Under the pieces are notes generated by a model, which made no database searches, was not told the DNA's origin, and saw nothing but the letters and a program-made list of their open reading frames with translations. Shown here in pieces: positions 33,611-42,136 of a stretch of 64,000 nucleotides of DNA. Location of the stretch: positions 1-64,000 of the forward strand of contig CALKOT010000045.1 of NCBI GenBank assembly GCA_938092015.1, in the 5' to 3' direction. The stretch's first letter is position 1; every line of letters starts with the position of its first letter. The stretch comes from an uncultured Paracoccaceae bacterium. GTDB lineage: Bacteria; Pseudomonadota; Alphaproteobacteria; Rhodobacterales; Rhodobacteraceae. The position numbers were made by a program, and so were the translations under genes.

Positions 33611-34485
33611 TGATCAAGCAAATTACATTCATCGGCCTCGGCGTCATGGGCGAGGCGATGTGCGGCAACCTCGCGCGGCGGGGCGACTGGCCGGTTTTTG
33701 CCTATGACCTGAAGTCAGAGCCGCTGGAGCGATTAGCTGCTGAGGGTGTTCCCTCCGCCACGTCCATGGACGAGGCTGCGGCGTCAGACTTCGTCATCAC
33801 CTGCCTCCCCGGCGGCGACCATGTCCGCTCGCTGGTGCTGGACGGCAGGTTGCTGGACAAGATAAAACCGGGCTCGGTTTTGGTCGACATGTCTACATCT
33901 CAACCCGCCTTGATGCGCGAGATCGCTGAGGCGGCCCGCGCCAAAAACATCGACTTCGCCGACGCCCCCATCGCCCGTACCCGGCAAGCTGCGGCGGACG
34001 GCACCCTTGCCATCATGGTCGGCGCTTCAGACGCGACCTTCGCGCGTATCCAGCCGGTGATGGAGACCATCGGCTCAGACGTCATGCACTGTGGCGAGGT
34101 TGGAACGGGCCAGATCGTCAAGATCATGAACAACATGGTCCTGTTCCAAACCGTCGCCGCCCTGAACGAAGCGGTTGAAATGGCGGAAGGTGCAGGCATG
34201 GACGGCGCGGCGCTGTTCGAGATGCTCACTAAAGGTTCAGCCGATAGTTTCGCCCTTAGAAACCACGGCATGAAATCATCGGCCCCCCGCATCTACCCAA
34301 GCCCTGCCTTTTCGGTGGACTATGCCGCCAAGGACTTGCGCTATGCCCTGGAACTGGCTGACGAAACTGGCGTAGACGCAGCAGGTGCCCGCAATGTCGC
34401 GCGCCTGTTTGAGGCAGCGCAGGCGGCGGGCGATGGCGACAAATACTGGCCCGTGATCCGGGAAACCCTGAAGAAGGAAGACTGA
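33610..34485 (+). CDS. 3-hydroxyisobutyrate dehydrogenase family oxidoreductase
   Basis: A 291-residue beta-hydroxyacid dehydrogenase. G-L-G-V-M-G-E-A-M is the NAD(P) loop at residue 10. V-D-M-S-T-S-Q-P is the substrate-binding segment, D-A-P-I-A-R-T follows where family members read D-A-P-V-S-G-G, and G-Q-I-V-K-I-M-N-N has the catalytic Lys. The change from S-G-G to A-R-T in the second motif is unusual and may alter substrate choice. Coupled to the dehydrogenase before it. The reaction would oxidise a 3-hydroxy acid to a semialdehyde. Confidence 0.88.
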   Translation: MIKQITFIGLGVMGEAMCGNLARRGDWPVFAYDLKSEPLERLAAEGVPSATSMDEAAASDFVITCLPGGDHVRSLVLDGRLLDKIKPGSVLVDMSTSQPALMREIAEAARAKNIDFADAPIARTRQAAADGTLAIMVGASDATFARIQPVMETIGSDVMHCGEVGTGQIVKIMNNMVLFQTVAALNEAVEMAEGAGMDGAALFEMLTKGSADSFALRNHGMKSSAPRIYPSPAFSVDYAAKDLRYALELADETGVDAAGARNVARLFEAAQAAGDGDKYWPVIRETLKKED

Positions 34486-34486
34486 T

Positions 34487-35500
34487 ATGCGCGCATGGGA
34501 AATCATCAAAGGCGGCGGCGTAGATACGCTGAATTTCGCGAACCACGACACACCCGAACCCGGCCCCGGTCAGGTGCGGGTGAAGATGAACGCCAACTCC
34601 ATCAACTACCGCGACCTGACGACCATCGAAGACCCGGTAAGCCGCAAGCTGCCCTTCCCGACCGTGCCAAACTCTGACGGCGCAGGCGTGATCTCAGCCG
34701 TTGGCGAAGGCTCGTCCTGGTCGGTCGGCGATCGCGTTACATCCTGCTTCTTCGAAGACTGGACGGCAGGTGAAATCAGCGCCGCCGCCATGGCGTCAGC
34801 CCTCGGCGGCGCCCGGCAAGGCGTGCTGGCCGAAGAGGTCATCCTGCCAGCCCACGGCGTCATCGCCACCCCGGATCATCTGTCGGACGCCGAGGCCGCC
34901 ACTCTGCCCTGCGCCGCCCTCACCGCCTGGCACGCCCTGACCCTGCCCCGTCCCGTGATGGCCGGTGAGACAGTGCTGTTGTTAGGCACCGGAGGCGTCT
35001 CTGTCTTCGCCCAGCAGTTCTGCGCAATCATGGGCGCGAAGACGATCGTGACGTCCTCATCCGACGACAAGCTGGCGAAGATGAAGGCGCTCGGCGCAGG
35101 TGAGACTATTAACTACCGCAACACAACTGACTGGGACGCTGCAGTGCTGGAGATGACGGGCGGCGTCGGCGTCGATCGAGTGGTTGAGGTTGGTGGCCCG
35201 GGTACATTCGACAAGTCCGTAAACGCCGTCCGCGTCGGCGGCATTGTTGGGCTGATCGGCATCCTGACTGGCATTGCAGGGCAAGCGGCCCCTACCGCAA
35301 TCATGCGCAAGTCAGTAACCGTGCGAGGTATCTACGTCGGATCGCGCGCAATGTTTGCAGGAATGAACGCGGCGATTGAGGCGCATGGCCTAAAACCGGT
35401 CATCGACCAGACATTCGGTTTCGAAGACGCCAAATCCGCCTATCACACGATGCGGGGCGCAGGGCATTTTGGCAAAATCGTCATCGATTTTGCCAAGTAA
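34487..35500 (+). CDS. MDR-family NAD(P)-dependent alcohol dehydrogenase / quinone reductase-like
   Basis: A 337-residue medium-chain dehydrogenase. M-N-A-N-S-I-N-Y-R-D-L lies near residue 30, G-D-R-V-T-S-C-F near 85, and the Rossmann region has V-L-L-L-G-T-G-G-V-S-V-F-A near 165. The four-Cys structural zinc loop is absent, so it belongs to the zinc-independent quinone/enoyl reductase branch. GAAGGA precedes the ATG, one base after the previous stop. Possible roles are reduction of enones or enoyl-CoA in the same pathway. Confidence 0.88.
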   Translation: MRAWEIIKGGGVDTLNFANHDTPEPGPGQVRVKMNANSINYRDLTTIEDPVSRKLPFPTVPNSDGAGVISAVGEGSSWSVGDRVTSCFFEDWTAGEISAAAMASALGGARQGVLAEEVILPAHGVIATPDHLSDAEAATLPCAALTAWHALTLPRPVMAGETVLLLGTGGVSVFAQQFCAIMGAKTIVTSSSDDKLAKMKALGAGETINYRNTTDWDAAVLEMTGGVGVDRVVEVGGPGTFDKSVNAVRVGGIVGLIGILTGIAGQAAPTAIMRKSVTVRGIYVGSRAMFAGMNAAIEAHGLKPVIDQTFGFEDAKSAYHTMRGAGHFGKIVIDFAK

Positions 35501-35510
35501 GCTGGACTTG

Positions 35511-36014
35511 ATGAATATCACGACTCGATTAGCCACGCAGGCCGATATCCCAGCCTGCGCGGACGTTCATATCGAAAGCTGCCTTGATATCTACCGGCCG
35601 TTTATCTCGGCAGAGGTGCACACCAAAACGCTGCCCGACAATCTAAATGCGGTTTGGGCGGATGAGCAGTTAGAAAATGGCGACTTCATTGTGATGGCCG
35701 AGGATGCTGGCAATACCGTTGGCATTGTCACTGTGCGGAACCAATCGACGCCATATATCGACCATTTCCACGTCACACCTGCACGCAAAAGCGGAGGCAT
35801 CGGCCGTCTCCTGATGCGCGCGACGGTGACAGAAATGCTGAAACGGGGCATGGATCACTGCTATCTCGACGTTGCGGATGGCAACGATGCGGCTTTGGCT
35901 TTCTACAAAGCGATGGGCGGCGAGATCGGCGAGTTCATCGAAGGCGACCTCTTCGGCACGCCCCTCAGGGCGCAGATCATTCGCTGGTCCGATCTTTTAA
36001 AGCTTAACCTCTGA
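35511..36014 (+). CDS. GNAT-family N-acetyltransferase
   Basis: A 167-residue acetyltransferase. The N-terminal strand T-T-R-L-A-T-Q-A-D-I-P is followed by a central I-D-H-F-H-V-T-P-A-R-K-S-G-G-I-G-R-L-L-M, the acetyl-CoA pyrophosphate loop (R-K-x-G-G-I-G). D-V-A-D-G-N-D-A-A-L-A-F-Y-K follows as expected. It begins ten bases after the MDR gene and may be co-transcribed, but an acetyltransferase has no obvious role in that pathway. Its 3' end overlaps, tail to tail, the last codons of the LysR reading frame. Confidence 0.9.
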   Translation: MNITTRLATQADIPACADVHIESCLDIYRPFISAEVHTKTLPDNLNAVWADEQLENGDFIVMAEDAGNTVGIVTVRNQSTPYIDHFHVTPARKSGGIGRLLMRATVTEMLKRGMDHCYLDVADGNDAALAFYKAMGGEIGEFIEGDLFGTPLRAQIIRWSDLLKLNL

Positions 36015-36942
36015 CGCTTGGCGGCAAGCCTAGACTGTCTTGCGCCAACCCTTGAACGACATCAGCGCATAGCCTCAGAAACGTCTCAAGTGTCTTTGTC
36101 GCCTGACGGTTTCTGCTGCGCACCAGCGATACGCCTTATGTCCTAACCTCGCCGTTGAAAGGAACGGCGACCAGATCATCGCCTTGATAGCTAGTCATCA
36201 ATTTGGGCTGAAACGCGAGTATGGCATAGCCATCGCCGGCGCCAACGACCGACCTGACAACTTCATAGGACCTGGAACTGAGTGCGACTTTGGGCGCCAC
36301 ATTCGCAGCTGTCAGAAACTCGCTAAACCCGCTGTCATCTTCTTCTTCACGAAACTCCACAAAGGGATAAGGGGCCAGATCCAGCGGGTTTAGAGACACG
36401 TGCTGCGCCAAAGGGTGCGATTTCGCGAGGATGGCTCTTGGCTGGGCGCCGACAACCCTGTCCGCGACATATTGGGCCCGATCAACGTGCAGATCATACA
36501 TCAACGCCACATCGATTTCACCTTCATCCAGCGCCCGCAAAAGGGCGCTGCGCGGCGCTTCGGTCAATGTAAACCGGGCGCCTTCGGCCATCGACTTCAC
36601 CGTACTCAGAAGGGCCGGGGCGAAGATTGGTGCGAATGTGTGATAGCAGCCAAATCTGATCTCAAACTGTTCCCCCAATCGAAGAGACGAAGCCAGGGTC
36701 GCCACATCATCAGCAGCGGCGGCAAGGCGCTGTGCACCCAGTTCGAACTGCCGACCTTCAGACGAAAGCGCCATTCCACGAGCAGGCTTGCGATCAAACA
36801 GCCTTAACCCGGTAACCGCCTCAAGATTATCGATGTTCGCCGCCACTGCTGCAGCGGACGCATTTAACACCCTGGCCGCTTGCGCCACACCGCCATGTCT
36901 GGCGACAGCCTGAAACGCCCGAATTTGTTTCAGCGTGAACAT
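36004..36942 (-). pseudogene. LysR-family regulator with in-frame TAA stop
   Basis: Residues 1-60 are the winged helix (F-T-L-K-Q-I-R-A-F-Q-A-V-A-R-H-G-G, then V-L-N-A-S-A-A-A-V-A-A-N-I-D-N-L-E). A substrate-binding domain follows. The frame is closed by TAA at 36136-36138, after 268 residues. The same frame then continues with 43 further codons that read as a proper LysR C-terminus (V-S-L-V-R-S-R-N-R-Q, then F-L-R-L-C-A-D-V) up to TAA at 36004. A full-length product would be 312 residues, the family norm. A CAA to TAA change would explain it. It is divergent from the TauD-family gene, its presumed target. The shortened protein might still bind DNA. Confidence 0.82.
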
Positions 36943-36950
36943 ATCCGCAG

Positions 36951-36992
36951 TTTTTCCGATTTTATTCGACTAATTTATCTATTTTTTCCGAT
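36951..36992. promoter_or_regulatory. direct repeats in LysR/TauD-family intergenic region
   Basis: TTTTTCCGAT occurs at 36951-36960 and again at 36983-36992, exactly 32 bp apart (about three helical turns). The repeats lie in an AT-rich, 99-base divergent region. The spacing places both on the same face of the helix, as for paired LysR half-sites. The region must contain promoters for both genes. Confidence 0.5.
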
Positions 36993-37041
36993 GAATGAAT
37001 GCGCATATCTGGAAGCAAAGCAATAGAAACGGAGGCATCCC

Positions 37042-37881
37042 ATGCAGACCCATCCCCTCTCAGGCGCCCTTGGAGCTGAGATTACCGACATTGACCTCAG
37101 TTCAATAAGCGATCAGGAATTCGCCGACTTGCGCGATACGTTTCTGGATCGCTCAGTCATCGTTGTACGCAATCAGAACCTTAACCCCGATGACCACATC
37201 GCCTTTGCGAAGCGCTGGGGTGAGATCAACATCAATCGGTTATTCAAACCAACAGACACCCACCCCGAAATCGCGACGGTTCTTAAGGAGCCAGATCAAA
37301 AGCTGAATATCGGCGGCCAATGGCACACAGATCATTCTTACGATTTGGCGCCCGCAATGGGATCGATCCTATATGCGGTTGAGACACCTCCAGCTGGCGG
37401 CGACACGCTGTTCTGCTCAATGGGGGCCGCTTACGATGCTCTGTCCGATGGAATGAAAGCAATGCTCCGCGGCCTGAAAGCGCATCATTCTTCACGCCAT
37501 GCTTTTGGCGCGTCGCAAACCGATAGCGAGGCCAACAAGGAAGGGCGTCTCGGCAACGAAGCCGCGGCCAAGCAAGACGCGCTCCACCCCGTTGTGATCG
37601 CGCATCCGATTACTGGCCGCGCGGCGCTTTACGCCAACTCTGACTTCACCACGCATTTTGAAGGATGGTCGGTGGAAGAAAGCCGCCCGCTGCTGGACCA
37701 GATCGAAGCGCACGCGACGACGCCAGAATTTACGTGCCGGGTCACCTGGGCGCCTGGAACGCTGACGATGTGGGACAATCGCGCCGTGATGCACAAAGCG
37801 ATCAAAGACTATCATGGACATCGCCGGCTGATGCACCGGATCACGATTGAAGGGGATCCACTGCCAGCGTTCGCGGACTGA
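37042..37881 (+). CDS. TauD/TfdA-family Fe(II)/2-oxoglutarate dioxygenase
   Basis: A 279-residue dioxygenase. W-H-T-D-H-S-Y near residue 94 gives the His-x-Asp iron ligands. L-T-M-W-D-N-R-A-V-M-H-K near residue 246 gives the distal His, and H-R-R-L-M-H-R-I near 260 the 2-oxoglutarate Arg. G-A-L-G-A-E-I at the start is typical. Length agrees with taurine and 2,4-D dioxygenases. AAACGGAGG precedes the ATG. It is divergent from the LysR gene. The substrate (sulfonate, sulfate ester, aryloxy acid or other) cannot be decided. Confidence 0.9.
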   Translation: MQTHPLSGALGAEITDIDLSSISDQEFADLRDTFLDRSVIVVRNQNLNPDDHIAFAKRWGEININRLFKPTDTHPEIATVLKEPDQKLNIGGQWHTDHSYDLAPAMGSILYAVETPPAGGDTLFCSMGAAYDALSDGMKAMLRGLKAHHSSRHAFGASQTDSEANKEGRLGNEAAAKQDALHPVVIAHPITGRAALYANSDFTTHFEGWSVEESRPLLDQIEAHATTPEFTCRVTWAPGTLTMWDNRAVMHKAIKDYHGHRRLMHRITIEGDPLPAFAD

Positions 37882-37882
37882 C

Positions 37883-38026
37883 TTATCGATACCGATAGAT
37901 CGCTGCGCCCACCCAGCCCAGCGCCATCAAACCGGTCAGCCAGATCACACTTTCACCAAGGAAGTAGGAACTTAGAACGCCAGCCACTACGAACAGTGCA
38001 GTGGTGGCAACATGCAGCCACATCAT
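37883..38026 (-). CDS. 47-residue two-helix membrane protein
   Basis: A small gene beginning four bases after the stop of the membrane protein gene at 38030. It encodes 47 residues with two hydrophobic helices (about 3-20, L-H-V-A-T-T-A-L-F-V-V-A-G-V-L, and 26-42, V-I-W-L-T-G-L-M-A-L-G-W-V-G-A) and a basic end, Y-R-Y-R. TAGCGC separates the upstream stop from the first of two ATGs, so translation may be coupled. There is no homologue I can name. The co-directional cytochrome c and membrane genes suggest a small subunit of the same complex. Confidence 0.6.
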   Translation of the reverse strand: MMWLHVATTALFVVAGVLSSYFLGESVIWLTGLMALGWVGAAIYRYR

Positions 38027-38029
38027 GCG

Positions 38030-39013
38030 CTACCCCAACAGCGCGGCGAGGGCGCTGGCCGTCCAAAGCGCCAACAAACTGACATTTGCACCGGAAACAA
38101 GCGCGCCTTGCTGATCAAACATGGCGGCAAAAGACCAATCAAACCCACCACCAAAACCGGCGTAGACATGAACGCCGTAAGCCGCCGCGCCCGCAATCTG
38201 CCAATTTGGCCAGCCCCAATCCACCAAAATAGTCGGCGCATGGGCGATGAACAGGGCTGCCGCCACGCCGCCAAGGATAATCACGGGCCAGGCGGTCCAT
38301 TTCGCCTGCATCGCAGCAAATTCGGTGTTCGTCATATCCGCCGTCGCCAGAAATTCCGGACCAAACATTGCGATCAAAACCGTTCCGACTGTGAAGATCA
38401 GAATAGTAGCTTCTGAACGGAAAAAGTCGTCCCAGCCATCAAGGCCATCAATGCGTTGTAAGACGCCGACCAGCAGCGACGCCGTCAGGATCAGGCCGCA
38501 GGTCAGCGACTGAATGTCATTGTTAAAGAGAACCGTTGAGATGAAGAATGCGACCGCGCCGATCCAGAATGCCGGGCGGCGAGACAGGATATCATCCTCT
38601 TCCCAATCAGGTCTCGCCCATGAATTGAAGACATCCCATCCCCAGACAGCAATCAGCAGGAAAATCGTACCAGCAAGGGCGAAACCCTGGCGTTCAAAAA
38701 CGCTCCAGATGTCACCGTCGTGCAGACCGAACAGACCGTAGTAGGAATGGATGACCGCCATCACCCAGCCTGCTGTCCATGCAAGGCGCCACCAGTTGGT
38801 CAAAGGCTCTCGCCCATATGTGCGCGCAAAAATGTAGAAGGCTGGTGTCGCAAGCAGGGTCATCGCCCAAGCTGTGGCGTGCGTACGTTTGAAGATGAGG
38901 TTATCTGACGCCAAGGGCCAGAAAGTGACAAATGCAAGCATCAATGCAAACGCGCCGAGCGTCATGGCGACCTGGCCAAGCGAAGGGCGGAGAAGTTTCG
39001 CGTATTCGTTCAT
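38030..39013 (-). CDS. polytopic membrane protein of cytochrome cluster
   Basis: A 327-residue integral membrane protein with about nine hydrophobic helices, none of which matches a family I recognise. Several His residues lie in or near helices (K-R-T-H-A-T-A-W-A-M, A-V-I-H-S-Y-Y-G, F-I-A-H-A-P, Y-G-V-H-V-Y-A-G), so haem or quinone binding is possible. The start two codons into the longest frame is chosen because AGGGG is then correctly spaced. It follows the cytochrome c gene immediately, and its ribosome site overlaps the end of that gene's proper frame. It may be the membrane partner of that cytochrome. Confidence 0.7.
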   Translation of the reverse strand: MNEYAKLLRPSLGQVAMTLGAFALMLAFVTFWPLASDNLIFKRTHATAWAMTLLATPAFYIFARTYGREPLTNWWRLAWTAGWVMAVIHSYYGLFGLHDGDIWSVFERQGFALAGTIFLLIAVWGWDVFNSWARPDWEEDDILSRRPAFWIGAVAFFISTVLFNNDIQSLTCGLILTASLLVGVLQRIDGLDGWDDFFRSEATILIFTVGTVLIAMFGPEFLATADMTNTEFAAMQAKWTAWPVIILGGVAAALFIAHAPTILVDWGWPNWQIAGAAAYGVHVYAGFGGGFDWSFAAMFDQQGALVSGANVSLLALWTASALAALLG

Positions 39014-39023
39014 GTCCATCCCC

Positions 39024-40795
39024 TCACAGTGTTTTCAAGTAGGCAAGAAGCTGGCGCAGCTTTTCGGGGTCGCGGGCCGGATCATCATATCCCCATGAGT
39101 AATCATGACCTGCGTTCGATTTCCTTTGGCGTTAACGTCAAAGCTGAACGCAATATCGGGCGGGCAGTCACCGGTAGGCGCAACATATCCCATCTGTACA
39201 GGATCATAAGGCGCGTTCCCCCGACAAAACTGATCCGGACGTGGTGAAAGGTTGATCAGCTGCGCCATTGTCGGGACAGAGGCATTATGAAGGTACGGGG
39301 CCCTAAGCCAGGCGCCGGGGATCGGATTGTTGAAATAGCCGGTCTCTGCCGTCAGATCATCCGTTCCAAAGTAGAACCCGTGGCCAAGACGATACTCGCG
39401 GGAAAGTTTATTTAGCCGGTCAAGCTGTTGTAGCCAGAAGTAAGCCTCTGCCGGGCGCTGCTCAGCGCGGGCGCTTGCTGCCCGCTCCTCCAACAGGCGC
39501 ACCTGCTCGACCAAATCCTCACCTACCCCGGGGAAATCTGTTTGCAGGGCCAGTGGCACCATCTGCGCGTAGCGGAAGGTTAGGCGTTCTGGTTCGGTCC
39601 CAAGTTTTTCGACCGGAATACGCTGGTGGATCAGGGCTGCACTAGCGTTGGACCACTCACCTCCATCAAGGGGACGGTGTCCGTGACAATCGTTGCAGTG
39701 CTCCATGTAAACCTGAAACCCTGCTTCAATGTCCGCCTGATCCGCCATTTCGAAGTAGTCTGCGAAACGGGGTACAACGCCATCGCCCGAACCCAATCCT
39801 TCGGTATACTTCGCCGCTGCACGAACATTGTGGGCAATCTCAGGTTTCGACAACGCCAGCGGGGTCGCACCTGACACTTAGGCCGCGATAAGGCTGCGCG
39901 TAACTGGCGTGCGGATTGAACCATCATATTGTGATGCAGGGCGAAGATCTTCTCGTTGTTCCCAAACAACGGGAATTTTTGATAAGACGAAATTGTCCGC
40001 GCCAGGCAAGTTCAGCGATACACGCACAGTAGATCGAAACGGGCGCGTGCGGCCGGGGCCAGCCGGGATAGCGATCTCATCACGCAATTCAGCATTATCG
40101 AACGGCAGATCGTATCGGCTGAGATCGCCGGCGATCACAGACTTGATCCCGCCCAACCAGGCGCTGATGATGATCCGGTCGATCAACGACTGGATGACGC
40201 CACCGCCCTGCCCGTTCGCTTCATCGAACTCTGCACATTGCGCATCATACGCCGACAGGATCGCATCGGTTGTCAGCCCTGGATCCAGCATCGCGTTCTT
40301 CACACCGTCAGACCAGGCGATCACGTCAAGTTCCTGATTGCCCATGCCATGGATGACTGGCGTTTGTGAGCCGTTGGGCAGACGTAGCCTCGCCGAATGG
40401 CAGGCAGCGCAGGTAAGACCTGCGAATTTGGTCGATGTCTGGAATGCCTTTGCCTGCACAAAGCTCGAAACGCCAATGCCCACGGGGGCCCAGTCAGCTA
40501 CGTTCGAAGTGCAGGTTTTCGCGGGAATATCGTCAGGCAATAGAAACCCGTAATCCGCCCAGACTGACCCATCGGCACCTTCGGCGAAGAAACTTTCATG
40601 GCTGAGATCCTGCATGACAGCAGCATATTTCAGGGGAAAGGTCTCTAACCCGATTGTTCCATGAATGAAGGCATCCTCAGGCGACAATGGCGTCCATTGC
40701 GCCCAGCACCTTTCGGCAAAAAGCCAAGCACTGGTAAGCAGGATAAGACCAACGCTTAACCCAATTGTAAGCCAGCTGATCCAACGACCAATCAT
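39024..40795 (-). pseudogene. membrane-anchored di-haem cytochrome c, in-frame TAA plus frameshift
   Basis: One N-terminal helix (I-S-W-L-T-I-G-L-S-V-G-L-I-L-L) anchors a periplasmic protein. C-A-A-C-H near residue 130 and C-N-D-C-H in the second half are the two haem-binding sites. The frame is interrupted by TAA at 39878-39880 after A-L-I-A-A equivalents (R-S-L-I-A-A), and continues directly with V-S-G-A-T-P-L-A-L-S-K in the same frame. Near 39070, at a GGGG run, the frame is lost again. The correct alternative frame gives Y-D-D-P-A-R-D-P-E-K-L-R-Q-L-L-A-Y-L, a classic cytochrome c end, to TGA at 39024. An intact protein would be about 590 residues, similar to di-haem cytochromes of unknown donor or acceptor. 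Probably a null allele unless the sequence is wrong. Confidence 0.8.
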
Positions 40796-40884
40796 CCCAT
40801 ATCCCCCAAAATACCGTCAAAAAACAACTGGAGCGAAAGCAACGCACGCGCCCGTGTCTGGACAAGCAGGAATAGGCGGGGTCA

Positions 40885-42069
40885 ATGGGACGTATGTCAA
40901 AACTCACAGCGCTGATCCTTCTCTGCACTGCCGTCGTATTCGGCCTCGCACCATGGTTCGCCACCTCAGCAGCCCTTCCCGATATGGTACGCGAAGGCGC
41001 CATCAGCCCGACACGGCAAGCGTTGCTGTCTTCGATGGTGCAGGCCGGTTTCGTGATTGGTGCGTTGGGAACCGCGGTGACCGGTTTACCCGACCGGTTT
41101 GATCCGCGCCGGGTGATGGCCATCGCCGCTTTTCTGAACGCCTGTTTCACCTTTGGCCTCTTGCTGGCGCCACTTGGCGGAGATGTCGCAATCACACTGC
41201 GCTTCCTGTCAGGCGCTTGTTTCGCCGGGATCTATCCTGTGGGTATGAAAATGGCTGTTGGCTGGGGGCAAAAGGACCGCGGCTTACTAGTTGGCGTTGT
41301 TGTAGGCGCGCTGACATTTGGTTCTTCCACCCCACATCTTGCGGCATGGCTTGGCGGGGCTGACTGGCGCGTGGTGATCGCCGCCGCCGCCTGCGCCTCA
41401 CTTTTTACGGCGATCATGGCGCTCTTTACCGGGCTTGGTCCCTATCATGCGCGGGCGCCGCAATTCTCTGCCCGCTCAATCGGATTGATGTGGACCGACA
41501 AGCGCATTCGCGCTGCAACAGGTGGGTATCTGGGTCATATGTGGGAATTATATGTGATGTGGGGCTGGATCGGCGCGGCCTCAGCCGCAGGATATGCAAT
41601 GCAGATGAACCCTGAAGAGGCGACAAATTTCGCCGCGTTCACAGCCTTCGCCGCGATAGCAATCGGCGCCGTCACCTGTGTTGTTGGCGGTGTCATGGCC
41701 GACCGGATCGGCAAGGCTGAAGTTGCAGGCGGCGCGATGGTCATTTCTGGCGTCATGGCAATCGCCGTCGCCCTGGCGCATGGCGGGCCTGTCTGGCTGT
41801 CGTTCGTGCTGATCCTAATCTGGGGCGCATTCGTTGTCCCCGACAGCCCACAATTTTCTGCTCTGATCGCGGACGCCGCCCCACCCGAGGTTGCGGGAAG
41901 CCTGATGGCCGTGCAAACGGCGCTGGGGTTTGGTCTGACAATCATAACTGTGCAGGCGGCGCCATTACTGGCGGGGGCCATCGGGTGGCCATGGACGTTG
42001 GGCGTTTTAGCCTTAGGTCCTGTATTTGGGGTTTGGACGCTGCGCCCGCTGTTTTCGGCAAGCCGTTGA
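40885..42069 (+). CDS. MFS transporter
   Basis: A 394-residue major facilitator with twelve hydrophobic helices. The loop after helix 2 reads G-L-P-D-R-F-D-P-R-R-V, a degenerate form of the MFS signature. The second half has M-A-D-R-I-G-K-A-E-V-A-G-G. Helix 5 has a motif resembling nitrate/drug transporters only weakly. A second ATG three codons in is possible. It is divergent from the cytochrome gene and convergent with the amidohydrolase. Substrate unknown. Confidence 0.88.
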   Translation: MGRMSKLTALILLCTAVVFGLAPWFATSAALPDMVREGAISPTRQALLSSMVQAGFVIGALGTAVTGLPDRFDPRRVMAIAAFLNACFTFGLLLAPLGGDVAITLRFLSGACFAGIYPVGMKMAVGWGQKDRGLLVGVVVGALTFGSSTPHLAAWLGGADWRVVIAAAACASLFTAIMALFTGLGPYHARAPQFSARSIGLMWTDKRIRAATGGYLGHMWELYVMWGWIGAASAAGYAMQMNPEEATNFAAFTAFAAIAIGAVTCVVGGVMADRIGKAEVAGGAMVISGVMAIAVALAHGGPVWLSFVLILIWGAFVVPDSPQFSALIADAAPPEVAGSLMAVQTALGFGLTIITVQAAPLLAGAIGWPWTLGVLALGPVFGVWTLRPLFSASR

Positions 42070-42136
42070 CCGCACACCGAACCCATCAGGGATTTTCAGC
42101 AAAACAGAGACGTCAGGCTGACACAAAGATCAGGTC

